The notes under the pieces are model-generated. The model made no database searches and was not told the DNA's origin. It was given only the letters and a program-made list of their open reading frames with translations. Shown piece by piece: positions 1-9,269 of a DNA stretch of 64,000 nucleotides. The translations under genes were made by a program, and so were the position numbers. The DNA is from JAAYRQ01 sp035647815 (lineage in GTDB: Bacteria; Bacillota; Syntrophomonadia; Syntrophomonadales; Syntrophomonadaceae). Within the stretch, counting starts at the first letter, position 1, and each line of letters starts with the position of its first letter. The stretch spans positions 1 to 64,000 of the forward strand of contig DASRMR010000029.1 in NCBI GenBank assembly GCA_035647815.1. The letters are read 5' to 3'.

Positions 1-1
1 A

Positions 2-178
2 TCATCGACTACTGAAGAATCTGCTGCTAGTACTGAGGAAATTACTGCCTTGGTAGACCAACAAGCTACAGCAGTCAATGAAATAGTAGCAATGATTGCC
101 CAGTTAGAAAAAGCGTCAGATAAATTATCTGCAATGGCCAATAATCTAGATATGACAGACACTAAAGATAGTAATTAA
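2..178 (+). CDS. Methyl-accepting chemotaxis protein, C-terminal end (partial)
   Basis: The window opens inside a gene whose last 58 codons are read in frame 2 and stop at TAA 176-178. The residues are a heptad-like, Glu/Ala/Ser-rich helix (TEESAASTEEITALVDQQA, then VNEIVAMIAQLEKASDKLSAMA). This is the tail of the cytoplasmic signalling coiled coil of methyl-accepting chemotaxis receptors, and it resembles the tail of the complete receptor at 32031-34034. The sensor and most of the signalling domain lie outside the window, so ligand and length are unknown. A terminator follows at once. Confidence 0.8.
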   Translation, partial: SSTTEESAASTEEITALVDQQATAVNEIVAMIAQLEKASDKLSAMANNLDMTDTKDSN

Positions 179-214
179 TAGTTAATAGTTAGCTAAGAAG
201 AGTTTACATGTTTT

Positions 215-254
215 AAGGGGCATTATTTTTATTATAAAGATAATACCCCTTTTG
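215..254 (+). terminator. Intrinsic terminator after chemotaxis receptor
   Basis: AAGGGG(C)ATTAT pairs with ATAATACCCCTT around an A/T loop and a T-run follows. It ends the partial receptor gene and lies between convergent genes. Confidence 0.75.
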
Positions 255-269
255 GCTTTTGGTGTGTAA

Positions 270-827
270 TTATTCAAGTTCTAATAAGCTTTTAAAATCA
301 TCATCTAAAATCTGCAGGTTTTCGTCTGAAATATTCTCCATGTCCGCGGGATTTGCAGGTGCCATACTGAAAATACGGTATGCGCCATTTTCGTTAATTA
401 ATATGGCGACTTCCATTCCGCTAGGCACATCATTTTCCCAAAAAGTATAGCCGACTAAGGCACTATTTGTAGTCTGTTTAGTAAGTTTAGAGTTGACTTC
501 AATATGAAGACCTTCGGGGTATTTGGCATCACCTTCAATTTGTGCTATGATTTGAGCAATTTCCTTTTCTATTTCTGCGCGTTCCTCTATTAGTTGCTTA
601 GGTGAATGATTATGATATTGGGGTAAAAACTGTACTGACCAGAATACACTTAGATTTTTTGCTACAGTATCATAATCTTTAGTGAAATAGGCCTGATAAA
701 AATCTTCTACGGTTTTTTCCGCTGCTGGAGTATCTAAAAATATTGCGTAAGAAAACATGGAAACTAGAAAAACTACGATTATAACATATATCGACTTAGG
801 GGTTCCTTGGGTAACCTTTTTTCCCAA
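270..827 (-). CDS. Membrane-anchored hypothetical protein
   Basis: 185 residues from a TTG start behind GGAGG. One hydrophobic segment at residues about 13-31 (YVIIVVFLVSMFSYAIFL) is followed by an outside-facing domain that begins AAEKTVEDFYQAYFTKDYDTVAKNL. That opening recalls the small NTF2-like or DUF4878-like extracytoplasmic domains, where a helix leads into a cupped sheet. No catalytic motif is evident and there is no lipobox. I do not recognise the family with certainty. It stands alone, convergent with the chemotaxis gene and divergent from the flavoprotein at 940. Confidence 0.7.
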   Translation of the reverse strand: MGKKVTQGTPKSIYVIIVVFLVSMFSYAIFLDTPAAEKTVEDFYQAYFTKDYDTVAKNLSVFWSVQFLPQYHNHSPKQLIEERAEIEKEIAQIIAQIEGDAKYPEGLHIEVNSKLTKQTTNSALVGYTFWENDVPSGMEVAILINENGAYRIFSMAPANPADMENISDENLQILDDDFKSLLELE

Positions 828-939
828 TCAAACTTACCTCCATCTGTTAGTATTATAGATAAAATTGTAACAGATTAGGAAACTATAAACAATAAAATGA
901 ATATAGAAAAAACCTAATAATTGGCAGGGGGGTTGTAAA

Positions 940-2184
940 TTGCAAAAGATTATTGTGGTCGGTGGTGGACCAGCAGGTATGATAGCAGCTATTACTGCAG
1001 CGGAACATGGAGCCGAAGTTATTTTATTGGAAAAAAAGGAGCAAGTAGGTAAAAAGTTAAAAATTACTGGTAAAGGTAGATGTAATATTACATCTGCAGA
1101 TGTAAATAATTTTATAGCAGGTTATGCTAAAAATGGCCATTTTCTTTATAGTGCTTTAAACGAATTTTCTAATTTCGATTTAATCGAATTTTTTAATAAA
1201 CGTGGACTTATGACTAAAGTTGAAAGAGGGAAAAGGGTTTTTCCTGTAACAGATAATGCTGATGATGTGGTAAAAGTTTTATATGAGACTATGAAAAGGT
1301 TAGGGGTAGCTGTATATCCGCATGTAGCTATTGATAAAATGGGAGTAGTCGACAAAAAGCTAGTAAGTGTTTCTGCAGGAAATGACAATTTCCCATGTGA
1401 TGCTGTAATAGTAGCTACTGGTGGCATGTCTTACCCTGGAACCGGATCGACTGGTGATGGCTACAAATGGGCTAAATCTGCTGGGCATACACTTATAGAA
1501 CCTCGACCAGCATTAGTTCCTTTAGTAGTTCAAGAAGGTTGGATAAAAGAGTTGCAAGGCCTTAGTTTGAAAAATGTCCAGGTAAATGTATTTCAAGATG
1601 ATGGCAAGAAAATAGGTGATGATTTCGGGGAGATGCTTTTTACTCATTATGGGGTATCTGGCCCAATTATACTCAGTTTAAGTCGTAAAATAGGTGATTA
1701 TTTGGCAACTAGAGCAGGTAATGCTCAATTGATTATAGATTATAAGCCGGGGTTAACGGTGGAACAATTAGAGAACCGTTTACAAAGAGATTTTGAAAAG
1801 TATTCTCGCAAGCAATTTAAGAATGCTCTCGATGACCTCCTACCACAAAAACTTATTCCAGTAATAATTAAACTGAGTGGAATCGATGCAGAAAAACCGG
1901 TCCATCAAATAACTAGAGAAGAAAGAAAAGAAGTATTAGATTTGCTGAAAAAGTTTACACTTACTATTACAGCTACCAGATCGTTTAAGGAAGCTGTTGT
2001 TACGGCAGGTGGGGTGGAAGTAAAAGAAATTGATCCAAAAACTATGCAATCTAAGTTAGTAGAAGGTCTTTTCTTTGCCGGAGAGATTTTAGATATAGAT
2101 GGCTATACTGGTGGTTATAACTTACAAGCAGCTTTTTCGACTGGTTATGTAGCTGGAAAATACGCAAGCAAGCTATATGGTTAA
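940..2184 (+). CDS. HI0933/YhiN-family FAD-dependent oxidoreductase
   Basis: 414 residues, TTG start behind an AGGGGGG site. The N-terminus has the dinucleotide-binding GGGPAGM motif at 8-14, and ITGKGRCNIT follows at about 43-52, a signature of the HI0933-like flavoproteins (the BaiN/YhiN group). A second nucleotide-binding stretch is ATGGMSYPGTGSTGDG, and the C-terminus has FFAGEILDIDGYTGGYNLQ, which closes the FAD site. Length matches the family (about 400). Members are thought to act on cytosolic or bile-acid-like substrates, but for this copy the substrate is unknown. It is monocistronic, with no terminator obvious before the next gene. Confidence 0.9.
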   Translation: MQKIIVVGGGPAGMIAAITAAEHGAEVILLEKKEQVGKKLKITGKGRCNITSADVNNFIAGYAKNGHFLYSALNEFSNFDLIEFFNKRGLMTKVERGKRVFPVTDNADDVVKVLYETMKRLGVAVYPHVAIDKMGVVDKKLVSVSAGNDNFPCDAVIVATGGMSYPGTGSTGDGYKWAKSAGHTLIEPRPALVPLVVQEGWIKELQGLSLKNVQVNVFQDDGKKIGDDFGEMLFTHYGVSGPIILSLSRKIGDYLATRAGNAQLIIDYKPGLTVEQLENRLQRDFEKYSRKQFKNALDDLLPQKLIPVIIKLSGIDAEKPVHQITREERKEVLDLLKKFTLTITATRSFKEAVVTAGGVEVKEIDPKTMQSKLVEGLFFAGEILDIDGYTGGYNLQAAFSTGYVAGKYASKLYG

Positions 2185-2298
2185 ATCCTGCTATTATCAA
2201 TGGATAAGAGCCGTTTAATCTAATTGACCATTACTAGTTTATTTGTTAAGATTTTAGATGATGTAATGTATATAGTGTATTGAAGTGGAGGAATAAAA

Positions 2299-3177
2299 TT
2301 GAGCAAAACTGCAAGGTATAAGGGTTCATCTGATTATATTGTATCTGATGAGTTGATGAATAGCGTTAATATAGCTATGATTTTACAAAAACCTTTGTTG
2401 ATAAAAGGAGAACCAGGAACAGGAAAGACTATGTTAGCACAAAGTATTGCTGATTCTCTAGATATGGACCTGTTAATATGGAATATTAAATCAACGACTG
2501 AAGCCCAAGAAGGTTTGTATGTGTATGATACTGTCCAAAGACTATATGATAGTCAATTTGGTGATCATGATGTAGCAGATATTGGTAAATATATTAAACT
2601 GGGCAAATTAGGTGAGTCTTTTGCTTCAGATAAAAAAGTCGTTTTATTAATCGATGAGATTGATAAAGCAGATATGGAGTTTCCTAATGATTTACTGTGG
2701 GAATTAGACCAAATGAGTTTTTATATTCCAGAAACTAAGGAAACTATTGAAGCTAAAGAAAGACCAGTTGTAATTATAACGAGTAATGCGGAAAAAGAAT
2801 TACCAGATGCATTTTTAAGAAGATGTATTTTCCATTTTATATCATTTCCGGAGCCGGATACTATGCGGCAAATCGTGAAAGTTCATCATCCTGATGTAGA
2901 AAGGAAACTTTTAGAACAAGCTATGGAAACATTTTACTCGGTTAGAAATATACCGAATATGCAGAAGCTGCCTAGCACTAGTGAGTTAATCGACTGGTTA
3001 CAAGCTTTAGTAGTAGGCGGAATTAGTCCTAATAAGATAAAACAAGAATTACCTTTCTTAGGTGTATTACTTAAGAAAAATGAAGATTTGGATAATCTAT
3101 TAAATCAATTATATGGCAGAAATCAACAGAGAGCGCCGGGTAATATTACAGGATCATTAAATCGTTTCCGGCTTTAA
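2299..3177 (+). CDS. MoxR-type AAA+ ATPase
   Basis: 292 residues from TTG behind GGAGG. Walker A is GEPGTGKTM at about 37-45, Walker B is VVLLIDEIDKAD, sensor 1 is IITSNAEKELPDAFLRRC with the arginine finger pair RR. This is the MoxR/CoxD-like branch, small ATPases that remodel partner proteins together with a von Willebrand A protein. The VWA gene lies 22 bp downstream in the same operon, which supports the chaperone-like role. The client protein cannot be read from the context. Confidence 0.9.
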   Translation: MSKTARYKGSSDYIVSDELMNSVNIAMILQKPLLIKGEPGTGKTMLAQSIADSLDMDLLIWNIKSTTEAQEGLYVYDTVQRLYDSQFGDHDVADIGKYIKLGKLGESFASDKKVVLLIDEIDKADMEFPNDLLWELDQMSFYIPETKETIEAKERPVVIITSNAEKELPDAFLRRCIFHFISFPEPDTMRQIVKVHHPDVERKLLEQAMETFYSVRNIPNMQKLPSTSELIDWLQALVVGGISPNKIKQELPFLGVLLKKNEDLDNLLNQLYGRNQQRAPGNITGSLNRFRL

Positions 3178-3199
3178 TAGATTTTAGGGAGACAAAAAT

Positions 3200-4411
3200 A
3201 TGTTTACAAAATTTTTCTATGAACTTAAAAATTATGGATTACCAGTATCAATGAATGAATGGGATGGATTACTAGATGCGTTAGAACTAGGTATGGCTGG
3301 ATCAAGTCTAACTACATTCTACTACTTATGTAGAGCTATCTTAGTAAAATCAGAAGCCCATTATGATAGATTTGATTTAGCTTTTGCTTCCTTTTTCAAA
3401 GGTGTTGAGACACCCGAAGGCTTACCAGAGAAAATCTGGAATTGGCTAGATAAGGAATTGCCTAAGGTAGAGATAACTGATGAAATGCGAAGAAACCATA
3501 AGAAGATTGATTTGGAAGAAATGAAGAAAATGCTAGCAGAAAGGCTTGCTGAGCAAACAGAAGAGCATCATGGCGGTAATCGCTGGGTCGGAACTGGCGG
3601 AACTTCACCTTTCGGACATTCAGGTTATCATCCAGAAGGAATTCGTATAGGTGGGGAGTCACGTAATTTATCAGCAGTAAAAGTAGCTGGTGAAAGGCGT
3701 TTCCAAGAGTTTAGAACTGATGAAACTTTAGGGACTAGACAATTCCAATTAGCTTTGCGTAAACTTAGACAATTTACTTCTCGAGCAGATGGGGCTAAAA
3801 CTGAACTAGATTTAGATGCAACTATAGATAAAACTTGCGATAATGCTGGTCGTCTCGAGTTAGTCTGGGATAGACCAAGGCAAAATAACATAAAAGTTTT
3901 ACTATTAATGGATTCAGGCGGTTCCATGACTCCATATAGCAGACTTTGTAATCAGTTATTTACCGCAGTTCATAAATCTAACCATTTTAAGGATTTGAAA
4001 GTATTTTATTTTCATAACTGTATTTATGATTGGCTTTTCCATGATTCTCACTGTCATCTACCGAATTATACTGATACAGAACATATATTACGGACTCTTG
4101 ATCCTGATTATAGGGTAATTATTGTAGGTGATGCTAGTATGTCGCCTTTTGAGTTAATGCGACAAGGTGGAATTATCGATTGGGATCTTCATAATGATAA
4201 GCCAGGTATCGACTGGTTAAGAAGGATTCGTCAACGTTTTGAATATTCAGTATGGTTAAACCCTATTCGCAAGGAACATTGGGAATGGACTGATGGCTTT
4301 TTTACTATTAGTAGGATAGCTGAAATATTCCCCATGGAAGAATTAACTGTTGACGGACTAGATACAGCAGTTAAGAAATTACGCAGCCGTAGTGCGACTG
4401 GGGTAATTTAG
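3200..4411 (+). CDS. VWA-domain (CoxE-like) partner of MoxR ATPase
   Basis: 403 residues with GGGAGA ahead of ATG. The first third is helical. A Gly/His-rich stretch (HHGGNRWVGTGGTSPFGHSG) at about 123-142 precedes the VWA fold. The metal-ion-dependent adhesion site is present as LLLMDSGGSM (DxGxS), with further acidic residues in IIVGDASMSP. Such proteins are adaptors that bind substrate and the MoxR ring. It ends the operon and a terminator follows at 4491. Confidence 0.85.
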   Translation: MFTKFFYELKNYGLPVSMNEWDGLLDALELGMAGSSLTTFYYLCRAILVKSEAHYDRFDLAFASFFKGVETPEGLPEKIWNWLDKELPKVEITDEMRRNHKKIDLEEMKKMLAERLAEQTEEHHGGNRWVGTGGTSPFGHSGYHPEGIRIGGESRNLSAVKVAGERRFQEFRTDETLGTRQFQLALRKLRQFTSRADGAKTELDLDATIDKTCDNAGRLELVWDRPRQNNIKVLLLMDSGGSMTPYSRLCNQLFTAVHKSNHFKDLKVFYFHNCIYDWLFHDSHCHLPNYTDTEHILRTLDPDYRVIIVGDASMSPFELMRQGGIIDWDLHNDKPGIDWLRRIRQRFEYSVWLNPIRKEHWEWTDGFFTISRIAEIFPMEELTVDGLDTAVKKLRSRSATGVI

Positions 4412-4490
4412 AAAATATGCTTCTTACAAAGAAATAAATACTGCCAACGAATGTATTAGAAAGAGTATGTTTGCAACAAGACACGAAATA

Positions 4491-4523
4491 AAAGGAAGAG
4501 AGCATATAGCCTCTTCCTTTTTG
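4491..4523 (+). terminator. Intrinsic terminator after MoxR-VWA operon
   Basis: AAAGGAAGAG, a 10-nt loop, then CTCTTCCTTT and TT; a 10-bp stem. Confidence 0.8.
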
Positions 4524-4686
4524 CATATTTTGATAAATAATTGAAGAAACTAAACAAGTGTTAGTTTTTTCACAAAGGAAATTGGAAGTTTTTGCAGGAT
4601 ATTATAAAGTAATAGAGAATATTACAGTTACATAATATTGACTGACGAAGTAAAGAAGTTAACTTTAAAATAAGGAGGAGAGATTT

Positions 4687-5826
4687 ATGAATTTTTCATT
4701 TACTAAAGAACAAGAATTAATTCAAAAGATGGCTAAAGATTATGCAGACAAATTCATTGAGCCTATTGCACATCAAATTGATGTGGAAAACACTATACCA
4801 GAGGAGATTATTAAGGGGCTAGCGGAACTTGATCTTTTTGGAATTCCTTTTTCAGATGAATACGGTGGAGCAGGTGCCGGATATGCTAGTTATGTATTAG
4901 CTATGGAACAAATTGGTTCTAAATCATCTGGTGTAGGTATGATTGTTTCTGCGCATACTTTAGGTTTAGGTGCAATCGATGCTTTTGGGACTGAAGAACA
5001 AAAGAAAAAATATATGCCTAGAGCGTGTAAAGGTGAAGATATTGTTTCATTCGCTTTTACTGAACCAGGTACAGGTTCAGATCCTAAGCAGATAACATCA
5101 ACTGCTAAAAAAGAAGGCGATTATTATATACTTAATGGAACTAAGAGATTTATTACTAATGCAGGCTATCATGGACCAATAGTATTCTTTGCTAAGGAAG
5201 AAGAAACTGGTAGAGTCACTGGTTTTCTAGTGGACAAGTTTTGTGAAGGTTATTCTATATCTGAGCCTTGGGAAAAGCTCGGTATGCATGGTGGAGCATT
5301 ATTAGATGTGTATTTAAAAGATGTTAAAATTCCAGTTGAAAATATATTAGGAGGCTTAGGGCAAGGATATCCAATATTACAGTTTGCTATTTCCTACGGT
5401 AAAGTAGGTGTAAGTTCAACTGCTCTCGGTGGAGCATTAGCTGCTTTTAATGAGTCGGTTAAGTATGCTAAGGAAAAGACACATAGAGATAAACCGATTG
5501 CAGATTTCCAAGCTATTAAACTTTATATTGCTGAAATAGCTCAAAAATATGAAGCTTGTAGATGGTTAACTTATAGATTAGGTTATTTAGCAGATAATGT
5601 GAGAGATCCAGTTCAATTCGCTAAAGAAGCTGCATTAGCCAAAGATTTTGTTTGTGATCAGATTGTAGATATTTCTAAATTAGCAGTAAGTGTTCATGGA
5701 TCTTATGGCCTCATGGCCGATTATAAGGTTGAGCGTCTCTGGAGAGATTCTATTATGGGACTGCAAATTGAAGGTGTATCTTCGATGCAAAAGATGATTA
5801 TTGCGGGTGTCATTTTAGGCGGATAA
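4687..5826 (+). CDS. Acyl-CoA dehydrogenase
   Basis: 379 residues with AAGGAGG before ATG. It has the full acyl-CoA dehydrogenase layout: helical N-terminal domain, beta domain with FAFTEPGTGSDP (FAD and substrate binding) and NGTKRFITNAG, and C-terminal helical domain with the catalytic base in LQIEGVSSMQ (Glu362). It oxidises an acyl-CoA to the enoyl-CoA and passes electrons to ETF. The etfC, etfX, etfB and etfA genes follow directly, so this enzyme most likely feeds that complex. Chain length preference cannot be told from sequence. Confidence 0.93.
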   Translation: MNFSFTKEQELIQKMAKDYADKFIEPIAHQIDVENTIPEEIIKGLAELDLFGIPFSDEYGGAGAGYASYVLAMEQIGSKSSGVGMIVSAHTLGLGAIDAFGTEEQKKKYMPRACKGEDIVSFAFTEPGTGSDPKQITSTAKKEGDYYILNGTKRFITNAGYHGPIVFFAKEEETGRVTGFLVDKFCEGYSISEPWEKLGMHGGALLDVYLKDVKIPVENILGGLGQGYPILQFAISYGKVGVSSTALGGALAAFNESVKYAKEKTHRDKPIADFQAIKLYIAEIAQKYEACRWLTYRLGYLADNVRDPVQFAKEAALAKDFVCDQIVDISKLAVSVHGSYGLMADYKVERLWRDSIMGLQIEGVSSMQKMIIAGVILGG

Positions 5827-5906
5827 GGCTTTAAAGTGGGGATGAGGGAGAGGGTGATAATTTCCTTTGTCCTCATTAATTAATTTTAAGTGAGGTGCAG
5901 AAGCCC

Positions 5907-7190
5907 ATGGAAAAGTTTGATGCTATAGTAGTGGGAGGCGGCCTAGCCGGCATTGCTTCTGCCTATACATTGGCCCAAGCTGGCTTAGAAGTCTTAGTCT
6001 TGGAGCGGGGAGATTATTCCGGTTCTAAAAATGTTACTGGGGGACGCTTGTATGTTAATCCTATTCGTGACCTATTTCCCGACATATGGAAAAAGGCCCC
6101 ACTAGAAAGGTTTATTGCTCATGAAGAAGTAGCTATGATGGCTGGTGAACGTTCAATAACCTTAAGGTATAGTGGTGATGAACTGAGTGATGAACCATAT
6201 CAAAGTTATAGTATTTTAAGGGCTAAATTCGATAGATGGTTTGCTAAGCAGGCCGAAAGAAAAGGTGCTCTATTTGTTACTAAAACTAAGGTTGATGATG
6301 TAATAATAGAAGATGGGAAAGTAGTGGGAGTTCGGGCAGCAGGTGATGAGTTACGCGCTGATGTAGTAATAGCTAGTGATGGTGCGATGTCATTAATAGC
6401 AGAAAAGATTGGTATGAGAAAACCTGGACTACCCAAAGATCATGCCTTAGGTTTTAAAGAAATTATCGAGATTGATTCCACTGTTATAGAAGACAGGTTT
6501 AACTTAGAAAATAATGAAGGTCTAGCTCGTTTATTTATGGGGGAAGTTACCCAAGGTAAATTCGGGGGTGGATTTTTATATACTAATAAAGAAAGTATCA
6601 GCTTAGGAATTGTCATAGGGATTAAAGATTTGATGGAAGATGAAAAAGCTTTAGCACCTGATTTGATGGATAATTTTAAGTTGCGTCCAGAAATATCGCG
6701 TCTAATAAAAGGTGGTCAGACGGTAGAATATTCTGCTCATGTTATACCTGAAGGTGGCTACAAAGCAATCGGTAAACTATTTGGTGATGGAGTTTTAGTA
6801 GTTGGCGATGCAGCAGGTTTAGCTATGAATATAGGTGTTACAGTCAGAGGGATGGAATATGCTCTAGCTTCAGGTTATTATGCTGCTCAAGCAGTTATAA
6901 GTGCTAAAGAAGCGGGAGATTTCAGTGCGACTAAGTTGTCGCTTTATGAAGACCTTTTAAATAAAAGTTTTGTCATGCAAGATTTCAAGAATTTCAAGGA
7001 AGCTCCAAATGTACTCGATAATCCTAGGTTTTTCAATCATTATCCTGAACTAGTCGGCAATGTTATGAAAGATATTTATGAAATACCGGCTGGCTCTAAA
7101 GACCGAATATTCCCCACGGTTAAGAAATATATGAAGTTTAGTGAGTTGTGGGCTATGGCTGGGGATATGAGGAAGGTGATGAAACTATGA
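5907..7190 (+). CDS. fixC: FixC/EtfC-type ETF:quinone oxidoreductase flavoprotein
   Basis: 427 residues from ATG 5907; GAGGTG at 5892-5897 is the ribosome binding site, and the in-frame GTG at 5895 lies inside it. FAD-binding VVGGGLAGIASAY is at the N-terminus, and GDGVLVVGDAAGLAMNIGVTVRGMEYALASG closes the FAD site. The sequence RPxxS/NVTGGRLY is typical of FixC and ETF-QO. FixC passes ETF electrons towards quinone at the membrane face, together with the ferredoxin-like FixX. Its stop overlaps the fixX start (ATGA), indicating translational coupling. Confidence 0.9.
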   Translation: MEKFDAIVVGGGLAGIASAYTLAQAGLEVLVLERGDYSGSKNVTGGRLYVNPIRDLFPDIWKKAPLERFIAHEEVAMMAGERSITLRYSGDELSDEPYQSYSILRAKFDRWFAKQAERKGALFVTKTKVDDVIIEDGKVVGVRAAGDELRADVVIASDGAMSLIAEKIGMRKPGLPKDHALGFKEIIEIDSTVIEDRFNLENNEGLARLFMGEVTQGKFGGGFLYTNKESISLGIVIGIKDLMEDEKALAPDLMDNFKLRPEISRLIKGGQTVEYSAHVIPEGGYKAIGKLFGDGVLVVGDAAGLAMNIGVTVRGMEYALASGYYAAQAVISAKEAGDFSATKLSLYEDLLNKSFVMQDFKNFKEAPNVLDNPRFFNHYPELVGNVMKDIYEIPAGSKDRIFPTVKKYMKFSELWAMAGDMRKVMKL

Positions 7191-7471
7191 GTGAACCTTT
7201 AGGATTAAAAGCAAAACTAGGTTTAAATGTATTTAAAGAAGACAAGGAAGCTCATATTATTATAAAGCCGGGAATGGAAAAAGATCCACGTTTGAAAAGG
7301 GCAGTAATAGTTTGTCCTGCTGGTTTATACACTCTAAATGAAGAAGGTGGAGTAGATTTCACTATTGATGGCTGTTTAGAATGTGGTACTTGTCGAATTG
7401 CCTGTGGTCCAGAAGTCTTGGACTGGAATTATCCTGCTGGTGGTAGTGGGGTACAGTTTCGTTTCGGGTAA
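7187..7471 (+). CDS. fixX: FixX/EtfX ferredoxin-like protein
   Basis: 94 residues from ATG 7187, overlapping the fixC stop by 4 bp, with AGGAAGG upstream. It carries VCPAGLYT, then CLECGTCRIAC and WNYPAGGSGVQFRFG at the very end, which together are the FixX signature. One [4Fe-4S] cluster is expected. It is the electron-carrying partner that docks to FixC in the EtfABCX complex. Confidence 0.92.
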   Translation: MSEPLGLKAKLGLNVFKEDKEAHIIIKPGMEKDPRLKRAVIVCPAGLYTLNEEGGVDFTIDGCLECGTCRIACGPEVLDWNYPAGGSGVQFRFG

Positions 7472-7510
7472 TTCATTTTATTAAAGTTTATAAAGGAGGT
7501 TCAACTCAAC

Positions 7511-8263
7511 ATGAATATTGTGGTAGCTATGAAACAAATTCCTGATTTGCAACAAATACGTATTCGTAATCGCCAACCAGTATTAGATGATGTATCGTTA
7601 ACTTTAGGCAGTATTGATAAAAACGCATTAGAAGCTGCAGTTAATTTAAAGGAAGCACAAGATGCGAATATTATTGTTATATCAGCTGGAAATGAAGAAG
7701 TTGAAGATACAGTAAAGGAAGCCTTGGCGGCAGGTGCTGATGAGGCCTTTTTAATATTAGATGATGATTTAGAAGGTGCTGAAAGTAGCCAAATCGCTAC
7801 ACTATTAGCAGCAGGTTTGAAGAAAATTGATGATATCGGACTAATAATTTTCGGTGAAGGTAGTGGGGACAACTACTCAGGACAAGTAGGTTCTAGAGTA
7901 GCTGAAATCCTAGACTTACCTCAGGTAGGTTATGCTAATGCCATCGAGATTAAAGGCGATGTTGCTATTATTACAAGATCTTTAGAAGATTCTGAAGAAA
8001 TATTAGAAGTAGCACTGCCAGCAGTAGTTACTGTAATTGCAGATATTAATGAACCACGTATACCTGCAGTAACTCAGATTCTTAGAGCAGGAAAAAAACC
8101 TAAAGAAATACTAGAATTAGATGATTTAGAAGTAGAATTAGGCTCGCCAAAAACCGAAATTACTAGTAATCTTGCCCCTGAAAGCAACCGGAAAAAGATT
8201 GTTGTTAAATCGGTTGATGAGTTAATTTCTCAACTTCAGGGTGAAAACTTAATAGGAAGGTGA
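7511..8263 (+). CDS. etfB: Electron transfer flavoprotein beta subunit
   Basis: 250 residues behind AAAGGAGG. It starts MNIVVAMKQIPD, has the ETF fold and the nucleotide-binding FGEGSGDNYSGQVGSRVAEIL segment. The beta subunit pairs with EtfA. Next to FixC and FixX genes it belongs to the EtfABCX (FixABCX) group, some members of which bifurcate electrons from NADH to quinone and ferredoxin. Whether this copy bifurcates or only links acyl-CoA dehydrogenase to quinone cannot be decided from sequence alone. Confidence 0.92.
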   Translation: MNIVVAMKQIPDLQQIRIRNRQPVLDDVSLTLGSIDKNALEAAVNLKEAQDANIIVISAGNEEVEDTVKEALAAGADEAFLILDDDLEGAESSQIATLLAAGLKKIDDIGLIIFGEGSGDNYSGQVGSRVAEILDLPQVGYANAIEIKGDVAIITRSLEDSEEILEVALPAVVTVIADINEPRIPAVTQILRAGKKPKEILELDDLEVELGSPKTEITSNLAPESNRKKIVVKSVDELISQLQGENLIGR

Positions 8264-8268
8264 TAAGG

Positions 8269-9189
8269 ATGGCAGGAATACTCGTATTTAGTGATAAATT
8301 GAACTTAGGTCTAGAATTAATAACAGCTGCTAAAGCTATTAATCAAGAAGTTAAAGCTCTAGCAATTAATGATGATAAATTAGCTGAAGGTTTAGCAGCA
8401 GCAGGAGCACAAGTCTATAAAGTAGAAAATAATGATATTAATATAGCAGATGTTGCTGGAGTAGCCTCTACAATTCAACAGATAGCCGATCAAGAAGGCT
8501 TGTCTGTTATTCTTCTAGCATCTAATCATAGAGGGAAAGAGTTGGCAGGCAGATTAGCCCAGAAGATGGAGGCTGGCTGTTTGACAGATGTATCTAATAT
8601 TGAAGTAGATGGAGATAAAATTGCATGTAGAAGAAATGCTCTTGGTGGAGCAACTATTGCTACTGAACTTATCACAGTAGATAAAAAAGTAATAGCAGTT
8701 GCACCTAGAAGTTTTGAACCTGCTGGGGCAGGTGCTGGAAGTATTACTAATGTCGAAATAACGGCACCAGTTTCTAAAATTAAGCTTGTGGAAGTGAAGG
8801 CTAAATCTACTGATGCAGTAGATATCGAAGCAGCTGAATTCTTAGTAACTGTGGGTCAAGGTTTAAATAGCCAAGATGATCTAGGGTCGGTAGAACAATT
8901 AGCTAAAGCTATAGGTGGCGAAGTTGCTTGTACTAAACCAGTAGCTACCGATAAGAAATGGTTATCTGAAGAAAGGGTAGTAGGCTTATCAGGTAAGATT
9001 TGCAAACCAGAATTAGCTATACTATTAGGCATATCAGGTCAAGTACAATTCACAGTCGGCATTAGAGATGCCAAAACTATAGTCTCTATAAATTCTGATG
9101 AAAATGCTAGTATGAACCAGATGGCTGACTATATTTTAACTGCTGATTTACATGAGGCAGTTAAGGAGTTAAATAGTAAATTAGGATAA
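8269..9189 (+). CDS. etfA: Electron transfer flavoprotein alpha subunit
   Basis: 306 residues from ATG 8269; GGAAGGTG at 8255-8262 is the ribosome binding site and an in-frame GTG at 8260 is too close to it. The C-terminal FAD domain has the conserved run VVGLSGKIC, LAILLGISGQVQFTVGI, then SINSDENASMNQMADY. It is the last gene of the acd-fixC-fixX-etfB-etfA operon and a strong terminator follows. Confidence 0.92.
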   Translation: MAGILVFSDKLNLGLELITAAKAINQEVKALAINDDKLAEGLAAAGAQVYKVENNDINIADVAGVASTIQQIADQEGLSVILLASNHRGKELAGRLAQKMEAGCLTDVSNIEVDGDKIACRRNALGGATIATELITVDKKVIAVAPRSFEPAGAGAGSITNVEITAPVSKIKLVEVKAKSTDAVDIEAAEFLVTVGQGLNSQDDLGSVEQLAKAIGGEVACTKPVATDKKWLSEERVVGLSGKICKPELAILLGISGQVQFTVGIRDAKTIVSINSDENASMNQMADYILTADLHEAVKELNSKLG

Positions 9190-9200
9190 GTGTAATGATA

Positions 9201-9240
9201 AAACCCCGGAAAGTTTTTTAACTTCCCGGGGTTTGTTTTT
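9201..9240 (+). terminator. Intrinsic terminator after etf operon
   Basis: AAACCCCGGGAAG-like arm (AAACCCCGGAAAG) pairs with CTTCCCGGGGTTT, followed by GTTTTT. The A-rich left side lets it work for the convergent gene at 9270 as well. Confidence 0.85.
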
Positions 9241-9269
9241 CGGCTAGGTGCTTAGTTTTAATTTAATTA

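Noticed and set aside
7501..7872. 123-codon minus-strand open frame
   Set aside because: Antisense shadow of etfB; low-complexity Ser/Ala translation.
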